Made by a program: the position numbers and the translations under genes. Under the pieces are notes generated by a model. It had not been told where the DNA came from. It did no database searches and saw only the letters and a program-made list of their open reading frames with translations. Below, one piece after another: positions 1 to 9,848 of a DNA stretch of 64,000 nt (within the stretch, counting starts at the first letter, position 1; each line of letters opens with the position of its first letter). The DNA is taken from NCBI GenBank assembly GCA_023129115.1, contig JAGMCR010000002.1, forward strand, positions 1 to 64,000, given 5' to 3'. The DNA comes from Candidatus Iainarchaeum sp. (lineage in GTDB: Archaea; B1Sed10-29; WALL01).

Positions 1-31
1 CCGAGCTAGCAGTGGGCTTTTATAGTCAAAG

Positions 32-340
32 TTGGAACAGAATCATTTCAAAGTTGAAAAAATGTTGAGACCAACAATACGAACATATGATTCTTTGTTC
101 CTTTGGCCATCCGATCAATATGAGCGAATCAAAGACAAAAATAACTTAACACCACAAGAAAAAACAGTGAAATTCCTGCTCAAGGTTTTTGCGGTGACTG
201 GGAAAGTCACTGGTATGCAAATCTTTTTCCGTGTCTTGCATTATTATCTCAAACAAATAGAGATGGGATTGCTGGGCAATCCAAACAATATTGGCGGTGG
301 AGTGTATATTCGTGCAAAAGTACTCAAAAAACACAATTAA
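32..340 (+). CDS. Hypothetical 102-aa protein, possibly a truncated methyltransferase tail
   Basis: A short AT-rich reading frame starts at a TTG, with an in-frame stop just upstream at 23-25. The C-terminal half (FRVLHYYLKQIEMGLLG then GGVYIRAK) reads like the last strand and helix of a class I SAM methyltransferase, but no SAM-binding motif is present. It is therefore either a decayed 3' fragment of a methyltransferase or an unrelated small protein. It lies upstream of a surface-protein gene in a glycan region that has other methyltransferases, one of them broken. The family assignment is inference. Confidence 0.4.
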   Translation: MEQNHFKVEKMLRPTIRTYDSLFLWPSDQYERIKDKNNLTPQEKTVKFLLKVFAVTGKVTGMQIFFRVLHYYLKQIEMGLLGNPNNIGGGVYIRAKVLKKHN

Positions 341-435
341 TGGGATTAGTCCAACTGCACCTCTATGTTAAATTCATAATCCTTGGATGGCAGAACCCCT
401 GAGCAGCAAATCGGGATTTGGCATCGAAATATGGG

Positions 436-480
436 TGAGTATTTAAATATGCTCATTACTTAATTTTTTAATAGTTTTTG
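436..480 (+). promoter_or_regulatory. Putative promoter of the LamG surface protein gene
   Basis: Two AT-rich TATA-like boxes (gtatttaaat near 436 and tttttaata near 463) precede the ATG at 507. The second would place transcription start near 490, giving a short leader. The rest of 341-506 shows no reading frame or RNA that I can support. Confidence 0.35.
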
Positions 481-506
481 CCGGGTTAGGATGGATTGAT
501 GACCAT

Positions 507-3500
507 ATGCTTAAGCGCCTATTCATTGTGTTGCTTCTTTTTTCAGGGGTTTTTGCAGCCACGCTTGGCCTATCACCTGTGCTGAAGACAACCATGTCGC
601 AGGATCTGGAACTTGAGAATAACGGTGACATCACGGGCTCTGTTGGAGTGGGCTACTTGCCAGTACCCGCTTTTTTTGCTGTGGATAGAATTTCCACGGA
701 AAAAGATGATTATGTTTCTTTTGTTTTGGCTTGTAAGAACGAAGGGAATGCAAGTGGTGATGGGGCATGCAGTATAACTGTTCAAACCGATACAAAATCT
801 TTGTTTAATGGGTGTTCAACAACTGACAACTGGGGTGGAGGAATTAATTCTCCGGGCGGAGTAACTGTTTGTACTGGCGCAGTAACAGTTGAGGGTTCCC
901 CCCTTTCTTTCATAACCCATGCTTCTTCAAATAAAATGTATTTTAAAATCCCGACGAACAAGAAAGAATATGGAGTCGTGACTGTCTTCAACCTGCCGGA
1001 CCTTGAGGCGGTCGCGAACCTATCAGAAGTGCCGTATTACCACCCCGTTGTTTCGGGCGCTTTGCCGGTGAAGGATTATGGCGGCTATGATTGGGTGTTG
1101 ACGGGGCTGAAGGGCGTGGAGGACGCCTTCGGCAACAACGCCTCGAAGTACGCGGTGAACTCGAAGGCGTTCCTGCCCGGCGAGGGCGTGCTCGTGTTCA
1201 GCAACATTTCCAGTTCGTCCGTGTTCCTCTACGACGAGGACGGCGAGCTGCTTCAATCAAATTCCCTTTTGAACCCTGGGTTCGAGGGGGCTCTTGGCCA
1301 CTGGACAAAGGGCGACGGCGACTGGGTGGTCTCTTCGGACGGCGCAATCGGGAGCCACAGCCTCCTGCTCGCGAGCACGGGCAAGACAACGAAGGCTAGC
1401 GTGTACCAGGACTTTGACGTGCTCCCAAACACAACGTATAACGTGTCGGGGTGGATGAAGACGAACATCCTTGAGACAAGCGGTGACGGCGCCAATATTT
1501 ATTTCAGAACTGTGAACGGAAGCGGCGAGAAGGTGGGGAACTGCGCTGTTGGAAACATCAAGGGCACGAACGCGTGGGCATTTTATTCCAAGGCCGTGGA
1601 CAGTGGTGACGCGTATGACGCGCGCCTGACGCTGCGGTCTCACAAAGCCTCCGGCGACGCGTTTTTTGATGGGCTGCTGGTGAGAGAGTCAACCACCAAC
1701 ATGCAGTCTGGGAGCGTGCTGTGGCTCAGTGGTGACAGCGGCACGACTTATTCCATTAAGGCAGCGAATTCTTCCGCCAATGGCTCTGTCCAAATCACTG
1801 TCGAGAAAATCCCGGTGTTCACGTGCTTTGGCGGGGAGGCGGACACGAAAGACATAATCGTTGGCAGAGGAATCTTTGCCGAGAGCAGGTTCAAGGTTTC
1901 TTCGAAGGCGGTGGGCCGCCCGCAAGCAGTAGTGCTTGCCCCTGAAACGGGCTTCCCGGGCGACGTTGTTGCCGGGAGCTGTGCCTCGAGCACTGGCACG
2001 GAGTGTTGGGGCACCGTGGTGCTCGCCCCGGGGGGCAAAGTGTCGGGGAAGTTTTCGTGGGAGGAGAATGGAGTCAGCTATAACATCGCCGGGGTGTCCC
2101 AAAACTTTTCGGCACAGTCAACTCCCTCTATGCAAAAACTGGTCAAGCGCATCGTGCTCACGAACGACAATTCGGCGCGGAATTTGACCGGGATAAGGGG
2201 CTACGTGCGCGTGGACGGCACGTGTGTTAATTCTGACGAGACGCACAAAATTGACTGGGTGAAGGGGTGGTCGCTTGGGCCCGGCACGTGCTACTATGAA
2301 GTGGGCGAGCTGGCTGCCGGGGAGTCCATAGAACTTGAGATAGGGTTTTACGGCGACTTTATTGACATGTCTTTGGGGGCCATTGAGCAGGACCCTGACA
2401 GGCAGTCCACGCTTGACACGCAGTTCTTCAGGCGCCTCGTGGGCCTGGACTTTTTGGAGATACCTGTCTTTCACCTGGACGCCATTGACTGGGAGCTCTC
2501 CACCGAGCTGTGCGAGGGAATGCCTGGCAATTGTTTTGGAGGGGACCTCCGCATTGTTTCTGACGCACCGCCTGAATTACTTGTTGGTTTGTCGTTCGAC
2601 GAGAGCCAGCCCAAAGACTTTTCAAGTTACCACTCAAGCTGTGCCCTTAAGCCGAATGCTTCTGATGGGCCCAAGCAGGTTAACGGCAAGTTTGGGAAAG
2701 CGCTTGAGTTTAGCGGAAACAGCTATGTGGAGATAGAGAACAAGCATGCCCTCAATACAAGCAAGCCATTTTCACTCGCTTTTTGGGTGAAGTACGATGG
2801 CGTTATCGATGACAAGGAGGATACTTATGAAAACATTTTTGGTGCAGGAGAGGTCTATAAGCATGGGTTCAGGGTAGGGCTGAGGCAGAAGTCCTGCTCG
2901 CACGGCTTGCGGTTCAGGGTGAACAGTGGGACAGAAGGGTCTGCCTTCTGTGCATCGCCGGCGATTGACGACGGCGAGTGGCATCACGTGGCCCTTGTGA
3001 GCAACGGCACAGCAGTAATCGCGTACCACAACGGTGAAGTGTATGACACCCTCCCAAACCCCGACTTTAATGTTGACGAAATCACCGCTGACTTTTGGGT
3101 GGGTGGCTCTGAGGGGTTCAATGGGGCAATTGACGAGGTGCGGCTTTATAGCAAGGAGTTGCCCCCCACAGAGGTCCAAAGCCTGTTTTTGGGGGTGAAT
3201 GAGTCAAAGGCGCTGGCGGTTTATTCCAACACATCTGAATTGGAGTACACGGTTGGCGTGCCCCGGAAAAAAGAGTGGGTGGACGGCTCCCAGCGTTGGG
3301 CTATCGAGGTTTCCGTCAACAACAGTTTTGATATTGACCTGCATGGCGTCAGCGGCGCGGTGCCGGTTGACGGGGAGGTGGTTGCAGGCAGCCTGGAAGG
3401 CCCGGGCCTCGCCAACATCACATACAATGGCTCTGCAATCGCGTTTGTTGTCCCATCCCTCGAAAAAAAGAGTTTAGCCACTTTTAGCGTGGAGTATTCC

Positions 3501-4367
3501 ACAGCAGTAGAGCCGGAGGCCCAAACCGAAATAGAAATTGATTTGCCTGCCACGGACACTAGTCCAACCAGCTTGACCGGGCTTCTTGGCTTCTTGGGCC
3601 TAGGCGATTCTGGCTTCACCGACAGTATGCTCCTCAGTTTTGAGTTTGAGGAAGGCGCTGGGAACATCACTCATAACGCTGGAGGGGGGGACAACGGCGA
3701 AATCCATGGAGCCCCGCGCTGGACTGTGGGCCACGATGGGTTGGCACTCCAGTTCGACGGCGTGGACGACTACGTGAGGGTGCCGGTGGAGGGCGTCACA
3801 TGGACAGACCACTTCACAATAAGCATATGGGTGTACCCCACGGCCACGTCCGGGGAAGACGAGTACTTGTTCGCGAATGCCAACCTCAACAAGAGTGATG
3901 GGTTCCATTTATCCAGGCGGGGGGGGCAGGCAGTGTTTTGGGTTGGCGGCAGCGAGCCAGTCCGGCTTAGTGGTGGAAGCCTCCCGGAGAATAAATGGCA
4001 CTATGTAGCGGCGGTCGTAAGGGACGGCGAAGCCCTGTTGCATGTTGATGGGGAAATGGTGGACTCCAGCCCGGTTTCAGGGCTCCATAATTCGGGAAGG
4101 GACTACATCATCGGGCAGAACACGTGGAGTCCGGGCAGTGGGAGCCGCGCCTTCACGGGAAAGCTTGACGATTTGCGGGTTTACGGAAACGGGTTTTCAG
4201 AGCAGGAGGTAAAGGCAATGCGCGCTGGCATGGGTGCACAATGGTCTTTCTTTTATGTCGCCCAGCTGGAGCATTTTCTGCTGGCGTTGGTGGTTCTTGC
4301 CGCGATTTTTATTTCGTACATCGAGTTTAAGGTGAAGGGACAGCCCAAGAGGTGGTGGGAAGATTAA
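507..4367 (+). CDS. Large LamG-domain surface protein, C-terminally membrane anchored
   Basis: This 1286-residue protein begins with a signal-like hydrophobic segment (LFIVLLLFSGVFAATLG). A carbohydrate-binding-module-like stretch lies at about 253-398 (starts NPGFEGALGHW). Two concanavalin-like LamG domains follow at about 690-890 and 1040-1235; each has the FDG/FSG..DYV, W-xx-HVA/YVA and I/LDDLRVY hallmarks. One transmembrane helix at about 1256-1273 and a short charged tail end the protein. Many NxS/T sequons suggest a glycosylated exported protein. It is probably a cell-surface adhesin or glycan-binding protein; the ligand cannot be read from sequence. The first ~160 codons are AT-rich and the rest GC-rich, suggesting a mosaic gene. 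Confidence 0.9.
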   Translation: MLKRLFIVLLLFSGVFAATLGLSPVLKTTMSQDLELENNGDITGSVGVGYLPVPAFFAVDRISTEKDDYVSFVLACKNEGNASGDGACSITVQTDTKSLFNGCSTTDNWGGGINSPGGVTVCTGAVTVEGSPLSFITHASSNKMYFKIPTNKKEYGVVTVFNLPDLEAVANLSEVPYYHPVVSGALPVKDYGGYDWVLTGLKGVEDAFGNNASKYAVNSKAFLPGEGVLVFSNISSSSVFLYDEDGELLQSNSLLNPGFEGALGHWTKGDGDWVVSSDGAIGSHSLLLASTGKTTKASVYQDFDVLPNTTYNVSGWMKTNILETSGDGANIYFRTVNGSGEKVGNCAVGNIKGTNAWAFYSKAVDSGDAYDARLTLRSHKASGDAFFDGLLVRESTTNMQSGSVLWLSGDSGTTYSIKAANSSANGSVQITVEKIPVFTCFGGEADTKDIIVGRGIFAESRFKVSSKAVGRPQAVVLAPETGFPGDVVAGSCASSTGTECWGTVVLAPGGKVSGKFSWEENGVSYNIAGVSQNFSAQSTPSMQKLVKRIVLTNDNSARNLTGIRGYVRVDGTCVNSDETHKIDWVKGWSLGPGTCYYEVGELAAGESIELEIGFYGDFIDMSLGAIEQDPDRQSTLDTQFFRRLVGLDFLEIPVFHLDAIDWELSTELCEGMPGNCFGGDLRIVSDAPPELLVGLSFDESQPKDFSSYHSSCALKPNASDGPKQVNGKFGKALEFSGNSYVEIENKHALNTSKPFSLAFWVKYDGVIDDKEDTYENIFGAGEVYKHGFRVGLRQKSCSHGLRFRVNSGTEGSAFCASPAIDDGEWHHVALVSNGTAVIAYHNGEVYDTLPNPDFNVDEITADFWVGGSEGFNGAIDEVRLYSKELPPTEVQSLFLGVNESKALAVYSNTSELEYTVGVPRKKEWVDGSQRWAIEVSVNNSFDIDLHGVSGAVPVDGEVVAGSLEGPGLANITYNGSAIAFVVPSLEKKSLATFSVEYSTAVEPEAQTEIEIDLPATDTSPTSLTGLLGFLGLGDSGFTDSMLLSFEFEEGAGNITHNAGGGDNGEIHGAPRWTVGHDGLALQFDGVDDYVRVPVEGVTWTDHFTISIWVYPTATSGEDEYLFANANLNKSDGFHLSRRGGQAVFWVGGSEPVRLSGGSLPENKWHYVAAVVRDGEALLHVDGEMVDSSPVSGLHNSGRDYIIGQNTWSPGSGSRAFTGKLDDLRVYGNGFSEQEVKAMRAGMGAQWSFFYVAQLEHFLLALVVLAAIFISYIEFKVKGQPKRWWED

Positions 4368-4401
4368 AGAATTAAAAAATGCACTCAAGGGATACAGGCA
4401 G

Positions 4402-6708
4402 GTGTTGTATCTAACTGCAAGGAATCTTTCAATACTTTTTGTTTTGTTTTTGTTTTTAGAGTTAGGTGGGTACTTATCTGTACCATTTTTTAATATGACT
4501 CAATTTTTCTTCATTGTTTATGTAATAGATTTAATTGCAGTTATCTCATTTCTAAAATTTGATGGAGGGATTAAACCAGCAACCAAAGTTACAAAACCAA
4601 CACTTCTTGGCGGACTTCTTCTAATAGGGGTATTCTCACTTTTCCAGCCAATGCCTCAAACTTCTTTGCTTATGTTGATGGGGTTGCTTGTGATTCTTAG
4701 TATCCTCCATCTTTTTGAGAAACAAGATGTTACAGCTGACTTGGCTTCTACAACTAAAAAAGTAGTTGGCAATCAATGTATACTCAGTCACGTTCGCATG
4801 ATGTTGAAAAACATTTCTCTTTTTCGATGGGCCTCAATGAGCTTATTTCTGAATGCCTTGTTCATCTTTTTGGTGAAAAAAGGGGACCTGGTTTTTGGTT
4901 CACTGGGATTGGAAGCTATTTGGGATGTATTGAAAACAATAGACAGCTTTAATGTTCTCGGTTTTTTCTTTTTTATATGGATGCTCACGTTCGTTTTATT
5001 GTCACTCTATCTATTCAAGCGATTTCTTTTTTCTAACGGTAAAAATATTTTCGGTATGCTAAAAAAGGAATTATTGAATCTGGGCCACACCCCAATTATT
5101 CTGATTAGCCTTTTCGCAGTCGCGTTTTTTATCAGGATGAAATCAATCTATTTCAATTCCAACCTTCCTGACTCGTTTATAATGCCGCTAGTCGGAGCGA
5201 ACATGGCAACAAATGGCATATTCACGTTTGTGTTGGATTGGCTTCCTTCTCTTGGGATAAATTATCATCTTCCTTCTGGGGCCGTTTATTTCAAAGGCGT
5301 GCCTTTCATGGTTTCTCAAGCATTGTCTTTCAATCTGTTAGGGTTTACAGATATAGCGGCAAGGTTCCCCTCGATTATATTCGGGTCTTTATCTGTTGTC
5401 CTAATCTATCTCATTGGCAAACGGGTGTATAACAGAGAAGCCGGCTTGGCTGCTGCCATTCTGTTGGCGTTTTCAGGATGGGCTGTTTACATGTCAACGT
5501 ACATACGTTTTTATTCGATGCACACAATGTTCTTTCTCCTGTCAATATTTCTTTATTTGAAATATCGGGAGACTAGGGCAGACGGCTGGTTTTTTTCGTT
5601 GTGTGTGATTTTGTCTGTATGGAATTTTGTTAATCCCCAAGTTTTCGTAATGTTTGTGGTGTTATTGTTTTTGATGTTCTTGGACATCATACTGCTCAAT
5701 GAAAAAGCCAAAAACAAACTCATAAGAGTATTCAGCACCAGTTTAATCCTGTTTGTACCCCTATTTCTTGTTTGGAACCCATTGCCACAAACGCGTACCG
5801 GATTTATCCAGTTTGCAGCATATCACTTCGGATTTGAGAGCTGGGTATTTGTGTTGTCCCTAGTGCTTCTTGGTTCCGTGTATACAATTAAAAAATGGCG
5901 GGGTCTACGCGTAAATATCTTATTCTATTTGCCTTTTTTGGCTTTGCCGTACTTGATATTCGTGGAGAACATAAACCGAGATTATTTAATCCCACAATAT
6001 ACCACTGCATTTTTCCCATTGTTCCTGCTTTTCTTTTCAATCCCAATTGCTTGGCTGGCAGTGTCCGCATGCAAGCGTTTGACGAAAAGAAAACCAAATC
6101 AATTGTTGCGTTACGTGTCTGTTATCCTGGCAGTTATTGCGGTATCCATGCTATTTAGCAATTTTATATCCCCACTTGATGAGTACACACAGGAAAGCAT
6201 ACGGCCAGATTTGTATGATTACAAAACCGGGGGGTTTTATGGATATTCTGTACTCAAATTCAGATTTGGTTATGACACGGTTGTGGGGCCTGACTTAACC
6301 GCACTTCCCAAAAATGCAAGTATTGCTATGGTAAACCCATTTTCCCAGTCACTGTGCTGGTATGCTAAGATTAACGAAGAAACAATGGATGAACGGCTGG
6401 CACCAATTAGCTTTGAAATGAAGGGATATGATAAGTGGTTCCGCTCTTATGTTAAAGAAGATGTCCGACTAGCACATTACTGTGATATCAATGTCATAAC
6501 CACTATACCAGATCTTGATGAAGTGATTGACAGTTATGAATTTGGATATATCCTGGTTTCTGATTTTGGCCTTTATCGGCTCGATAACGAAGCTTTTTTT
6601 GGATATGTGGAAAATGAACCGAGATTAACCAAGCGCCTTGATGAAAACGATGTCCATGTTTATTCATGGGGGGTTGTGGCGGCTAATTCTGCGCCTAACA
6701 ACCTATAG
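4402..6708 (+). CDS. GT-C type membrane glycosyltransferase (PMT/ArnT-like)
   Basis: The protein is 768 residues with a dozen or more hydrophobic helices, then a soluble C-terminal domain of about 170 residues from near residue 590. A segment around 250-380 (acidic loop after the first long block, then AARFPSIIFGSLSVVLIY and MSTYIRFYSMHTMFFLLS) resembles PMT/ArnT family enzymes. Those enzymes move sugars from a polyprenyl-phosphate donor on the outer membrane face. The chosen start is GTG at 4402, with TTG at 4405 as the alternative. It lies 34 bases after the LamG gene and is followed by a flippase, consistent with lipid-linked glycan assembly. The acceptor is unknown. The AT-rich composition differs from the preceding gene. 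Confidence 0.8.
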   Translation: MLYLTARNLSILFVLFLFLELGGYLSVPFFNMTQFFFIVYVIDLIAVISFLKFDGGIKPATKVTKPTLLGGLLLIGVFSLFQPMPQTSLLMLMGLLVILSILHLFEKQDVTADLASTTKKVVGNQCILSHVRMMLKNISLFRWASMSLFLNALFIFLVKKGDLVFGSLGLEAIWDVLKTIDSFNVLGFFFFIWMLTFVLLSLYLFKRFLFSNGKNIFGMLKKELLNLGHTPIILISLFAVAFFIRMKSIYFNSNLPDSFIMPLVGANMATNGIFTFVLDWLPSLGINYHLPSGAVYFKGVPFMVSQALSFNLLGFTDIAARFPSIIFGSLSVVLIYLIGKRVYNREAGLAAAILLAFSGWAVYMSTYIRFYSMHTMFFLLSIFLYLKYRETRADGWFFSLCVILSVWNFVNPQVFVMFVVLLFLMFLDIILLNEKAKNKLIRVFSTSLILFVPLFLVWNPLPQTRTGFIQFAAYHFGFESWVFVLSLVLLGSVYTIKKWRGLRVNILFYLPFLALPYLIFVENINRDYLIPQYTTAFFPLFLLFFSIPIAWLAVSACKRLTKRKPNQLLRYVSVILAVIAVSMLFSNFISPLDEYTQESIRPDLYDYKTGGFYGYSVLKFRFGYDTVVGPDLTALPKNASIAMVNPFSQSLCWYAKINEETMDERLAPISFEMKGYDKWFRSYVKEDVRLAHYCDINVITTIPDLDEVIDSYEFGYILVSDFGLYRLDNEAFFGYVENEPRLTKRLDENDVHVYSWGVVAANSAPNNL

Positions 6709-6745
6709 CATATATTGATTAAAATCTTACTAACTACTAGGGGTC

Positions 6746-8287
6746 ATGATGGCAAACAAGAATATGAAGGACATTGTGCGGGGCTCAAGTTTGTTCTTCT
6801 TGAATAGTGCTGTCTTAATGATTTTTGGCATTATATACAAAGTTGTTGTTGCACGTTACCTTGGGCCGTCGGATTTTGGGCTTTTCTCACTTGGTTTTAT
6901 GGCTGTGGGCATAGCGAGCGTTCTCTCGCTCGTAGGCCTGCAATCCGCCCTCAAGCGCTACATACCGCATTACACCGCCAAAGGAGATGAAAGCAGGCTG
7001 AAGGGGATAGTTGTGTTCTCATTCATGATTGCGTTGGGGCTCAGCCTTCTCATTGCAGCCGTCTTGTTCCTCTTTTCAGACTATATTGCGATTAATGTGT
7101 TTGGCAGCGAAGCCTTTCCCCCTATTCTTCGGATATTTTCTCTTGGCATACCCTTGACCGTGTTGTTGAGGCTATTAGCAGAAGCATTCCTCGGATTTAA
7201 AAAAGTGGAGTTCAATGTCCTCACCGAGTTGTTCTCTAAGGGCGTAGGCAAGCTAATCCTTGCCCTTGCAGTGGTTTTTGCAGGGGGCTCAATTGTTGGG
7301 CTTAGCTATGCGTACATCCTCGCTTTGTTGTTGGGTGCAGCCCTTGGCCTCCTTATCCTTGAATTCAAGGTTTTTCCTGTCTTACGATCAAAAGCCCACT
7401 TCCAAATCGATAAACACCGTATACTCTCGTTTTCCCTCCCTCTCTTTCTGGCTTCGGCAGTGGGCTTGATTTTAGGGTGGAGCGATACGTTCATGATAGG
7501 GGTTATGCTGGAAGAAAGTGCTGTTGGGCTATACAATGCGGCTTACCCGCTAGGCATGATGCTTTCAGTGTTTGTACCTGCCCTCGCCTCCGTTTTTATG
7601 CCAGTGGCTTCTGAGCTGTACGCCAAACAAAAACTAAAAGAAATAGCTAAGATCTTTGACACTACGAAGAGGTGGTTAGCCGCGTTGGTTTTCCCCGTGT
7701 TTGTTTTCGTCCTTTTTTTCTCAGAAAACCTAATGCGGGTTGTCTTTGGTGAAGCCTATGCCGCGGCGTGGCCAGTATTGATAGCCCTTTCTTTTGGGGG
7801 CTTGGTCTTATCGGTTGTTGGATTGACATGCCAATTGTTGATGGTATTCGAGGAGACAAAAAAGATAGTTCTGGTTGGTGCGGCAGGCGCTTCGATAAAC
7901 TTGGTGCTAAACTTCATACTCATCCCAATGTTAGGCATACTAGGCGCGGGAATTGCTTCTGCCTTTTCGCTGTGCTTCATCAATATAGGGATGCTGGTAC
8001 TGGGAAGAAAGCTTATAGAAATAAGGTTCAACCCGCGGGATTACGCGAAGCTGGTGGGCGCCTCGGCTTTGGCGGTCGTCCCCCCGTTTTTGCTGTCCTT
8101 TTTCATAGCCTCCTCCTTGTTCACCCTAATCTTATTCGGCGTGCTTTATCTCGGGCTTTACTTGCTTTTCATTTTTCTTTTCAGGGTTCCGAACAAAGAC
8201 GACTTAGTGATAGCCGAAATTATTGAGAATAAAGCAAACATCAACTTAAGCCGTGTGAAGCAGCTCATCCCTGATGGCTCGGGCTAA
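6746..8287 (+). CDS. Oligosaccharide flippase (Wzx/MATE-like)
   Basis: This 513-residue integral membrane protein has about 14 hydrophobic helices. Its N terminus (GSSLFFLNSAVLMIFGIIYK, then VVARYLGPSDFGLFSLG) is typical of polysaccharide-export flippases of the MOP superfamily. It is likely to translocate a polyprenyl-linked oligosaccharide across the membrane. ATGATG at 6746/6749 gives two possible starts. It follows the GT-C glycosyltransferase by 37 bases and converges with the leftward glycan operon, overlapping the broken methyltransferase by 4 bases at its 3' end. Family assignment is strong; the cargo is not known. Confidence 0.88.
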   Translation: MMANKNMKDIVRGSSLFFLNSAVLMIFGIIYKVVVARYLGPSDFGLFSLGFMAVGIASVLSLVGLQSALKRYIPHYTAKGDESRLKGIVVFSFMIALGLSLLIAAVLFLFSDYIAINVFGSEAFPPILRIFSLGIPLTVLLRLLAEAFLGFKKVEFNVLTELFSKGVGKLILALAVVFAGGSIVGLSYAYILALLLGAALGLLILEFKVFPVLRSKAHFQIDKHRILSFSLPLFLASAVGLILGWSDTFMIGVMLEESAVGLYNAAYPLGMMLSVFVPALASVFMPVASELYAKQKLKEIAKIFDTTKRWLAALVFPVFVFVLFFSENLMRVVFGEAYAAAWPVLIALSFGGLVLSVVGLTCQLLMVFEETKKIVLVGAAGASINLVLNFILIPMLGILGAGIASAFSLCFINIGMLVLGRKLIEIRFNPRDYAKLVGASALAVVPPFLLSFFIASSLFTLILFGVLYLGLYLLFIFLFRVPNKDDLVIAEIIENKANINLSRVKQLIPDGSG

Positions 8288-8967
8288 GCCACTTTTTTAG
8301 CAGTTACCACCAACCCCCCCGTCTTCTTTCTGGTAAAAGCGAAGCAATCCAACAGCCGATCAATGTGGACCATAACACCAAGCGCCAGCCACCCCACCCC
8401 CAGTTTCTCAGCGGCTTTAAGGAAAAGGCTCCGCTTGGGCATGAAAAAAGTGCCGTGGAAGCCAGTTATTTTGAAGCCCCCCGCTTTTAGAACGTTCTTT
8501 AATCCCCCCAAGCCATGCTCTGCCCTACTGTACCCATAAAGGTTTTCTTTTGGCCCCCTTTTGAAGAACCAGTCCTTGTTGTGGACAGTGAACACAAGTT
8601 GCCCCCCTCACCCCAGACACGATTAATTTCTTGTAGGTAAGGTGGAAGGCTATTCACGTACTCGAAAATACCTACAGCCAGCACGAGATCGAACCGCCCG
8701 CCCTTAAAACGCATGTTAGAGGCGTCCATCGTGTAAAATGAAATGTTGCTTTTTTTCCATGCCCCTTAGCTTCGAGTTCGCGACAGCAATCATTTCTTCA
8801 GATATGTCAATCCCGACACCGTTTTCTATTCGGTTCGCTATAGAAAAAAGAAATCTTCCCGTACCTGTGCCTATGTCAAGGACGACTTTGTTCCTAAACT
8901 CAGCTGACTTAAGGACACAGTTGCCTTCAACCGCCGCGAAGTAATCTCCAATCAGGCCAGCTCCAGC
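8284..8967 (-). pseudogene. Broken class I SAM methyltransferase with two frameshifts
   Basis: Three frames on the minus strand join into one methyltransferase. The first piece (from about 8967 to 8740) has the SAM-binding motif VVLDIGTGTGRFLFSIA and GVGIDISEEMIAVA. It then runs into a stop just after a 7-A run near 8750; the continuation NISFYTMDASN...RFDLVLAVGIFEYV is one frame over. A second shift at a 6-G run near 8610 is needed to reach the C-terminal piece (LVFTVHNKDWFFKRG to the stop at 8284). No ATG/GTG/TTG start precedes motif I, so the N terminus is also missing or altered. Both breaks sit in homopolymers, so this is either a decaying gene or an assembly with indel errors. Confidence 0.8.
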
Positions 8968-9840
8968 TCAGTATTTTTCAGGCCCGGTTGCTTTGAAACA
9001 CCTGCCTGATGCACGTCGCCAGTTAGGCATATCACCCTTGTGCCCCCCAGTTTTTTTGAACCAGTAACTGACTCCAACATCGGAGTTCTTGAGTGATGCC
9101 TCTCCAAGATATTTGAAACCCATTTTTTTGCTCCACAGGCGAAGCGATTTTTCACTGAACAAACAAGTGTGGAAAGGGATTCTGAAAAAATGATGGTTGT
9201 GTCCATATTTAAAAGTTGTTGGAAAGCTGTGAGCCATTAACCCATTCTTTTTCAGTGACTTGTTGAAGAACTGCCACGCCTGGCGTATGCCCTGTATGTG
9301 CTCAATTGCATCTACAGACGATATGCCATCAAATTTTTCCGTAAATGGCTCTCTTGGATTGTAACGAAAAAATATTTTGTCATCATACGGATAACCCTCC
9401 CGTATTTCACAAGCGTATGCTTCCGTACCCTCTTTCCTTAGTTCGTAAGCCACAGAAAAATTGTTTCCACAGGAAAAGTCCAGATAAGCCCCCCCACGCC
9501 CAAGCTTTTCAATGAGCTCGTATTGAAGCCTTTTTTCCGATTCTTTTCTTGGTGTGGCCTCTGTGTTTTGCCCGTAACAGTAGGTGTAGATCTTACCCAT
9601 TTGTAGAATATCTTCAGGAAAGATTTTTGAATAAACGTGCCCGCAGTTCTCGCACAAATACTTATCGTGTGCAGGCAATCTCTTGAGTGGTGTCTTGAAC
9701 GGGGGGTAATGCAATACTCTGGCTTCAACTGATTCACAAACCGGGCAGGCCATCAAAACTTTCTTCAGTACAAGAGAGTTGTACCTGCCTAGGCCAACGA
9801 TGTCCCTGTAGAGCGCCTTGGCACTATTTTTAACCTTCAT
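8968..9840 (-). CDS. SAM-dependent methyltransferase with N-terminal zinc-ribbon
   Basis: The product is 290 residues. An N-terminal CxxC...CxxC pair (C32, C35, C63, C66) forms a likely zinc-binding domain. A class I methyltransferase core follows, with a degenerate glycine motif (YLDFSCGNNFSVAYEL, about 119-134), an acidic SSVDAIEHI segment and a typical C-terminal half. This layout is known from sugar or natural-product C/O-methyltransferases. Its place among glycosyltransferases suggests modification of a nucleotide sugar or glycan. It starts at ATG, 8 bases downstream of a GT4 gene in the same operon. The substrate is unknown. Confidence 0.82.
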   Translation of the reverse strand: MKVKNSAKALYRDIVGLGRYNSLVLKKVLMACPVCESVEARVLHYPPFKTPLKRLPAHDKYLCENCGHVYSKIFPEDILQMGKIYTYCYGQNTEATPRKESEKRLQYELIEKLGRGGAYLDFSCGNNFSVAYELRKEGTEAYACEIREGYPYDDKIFFRYNPREPFTEKFDGISSVDAIEHIQGIRQAWQFFNKSLKKNGLMAHSFPTTFKYGHNHHFFRIPFHTCLFSEKSLRLWSKKMGFKYLGEASLKNSDVGVSYWFKKTGGHKGDMPNWRRASGRCFKATGPEKY

Positions 9841-9848
9841 TCCATCAC

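Noticed and set aside
1023-4388. Several short minus-strand frames across the LamG gene
   Set aside because: All lie antisense to a continuous 1286-residue frame with clear domains and carry no motif.
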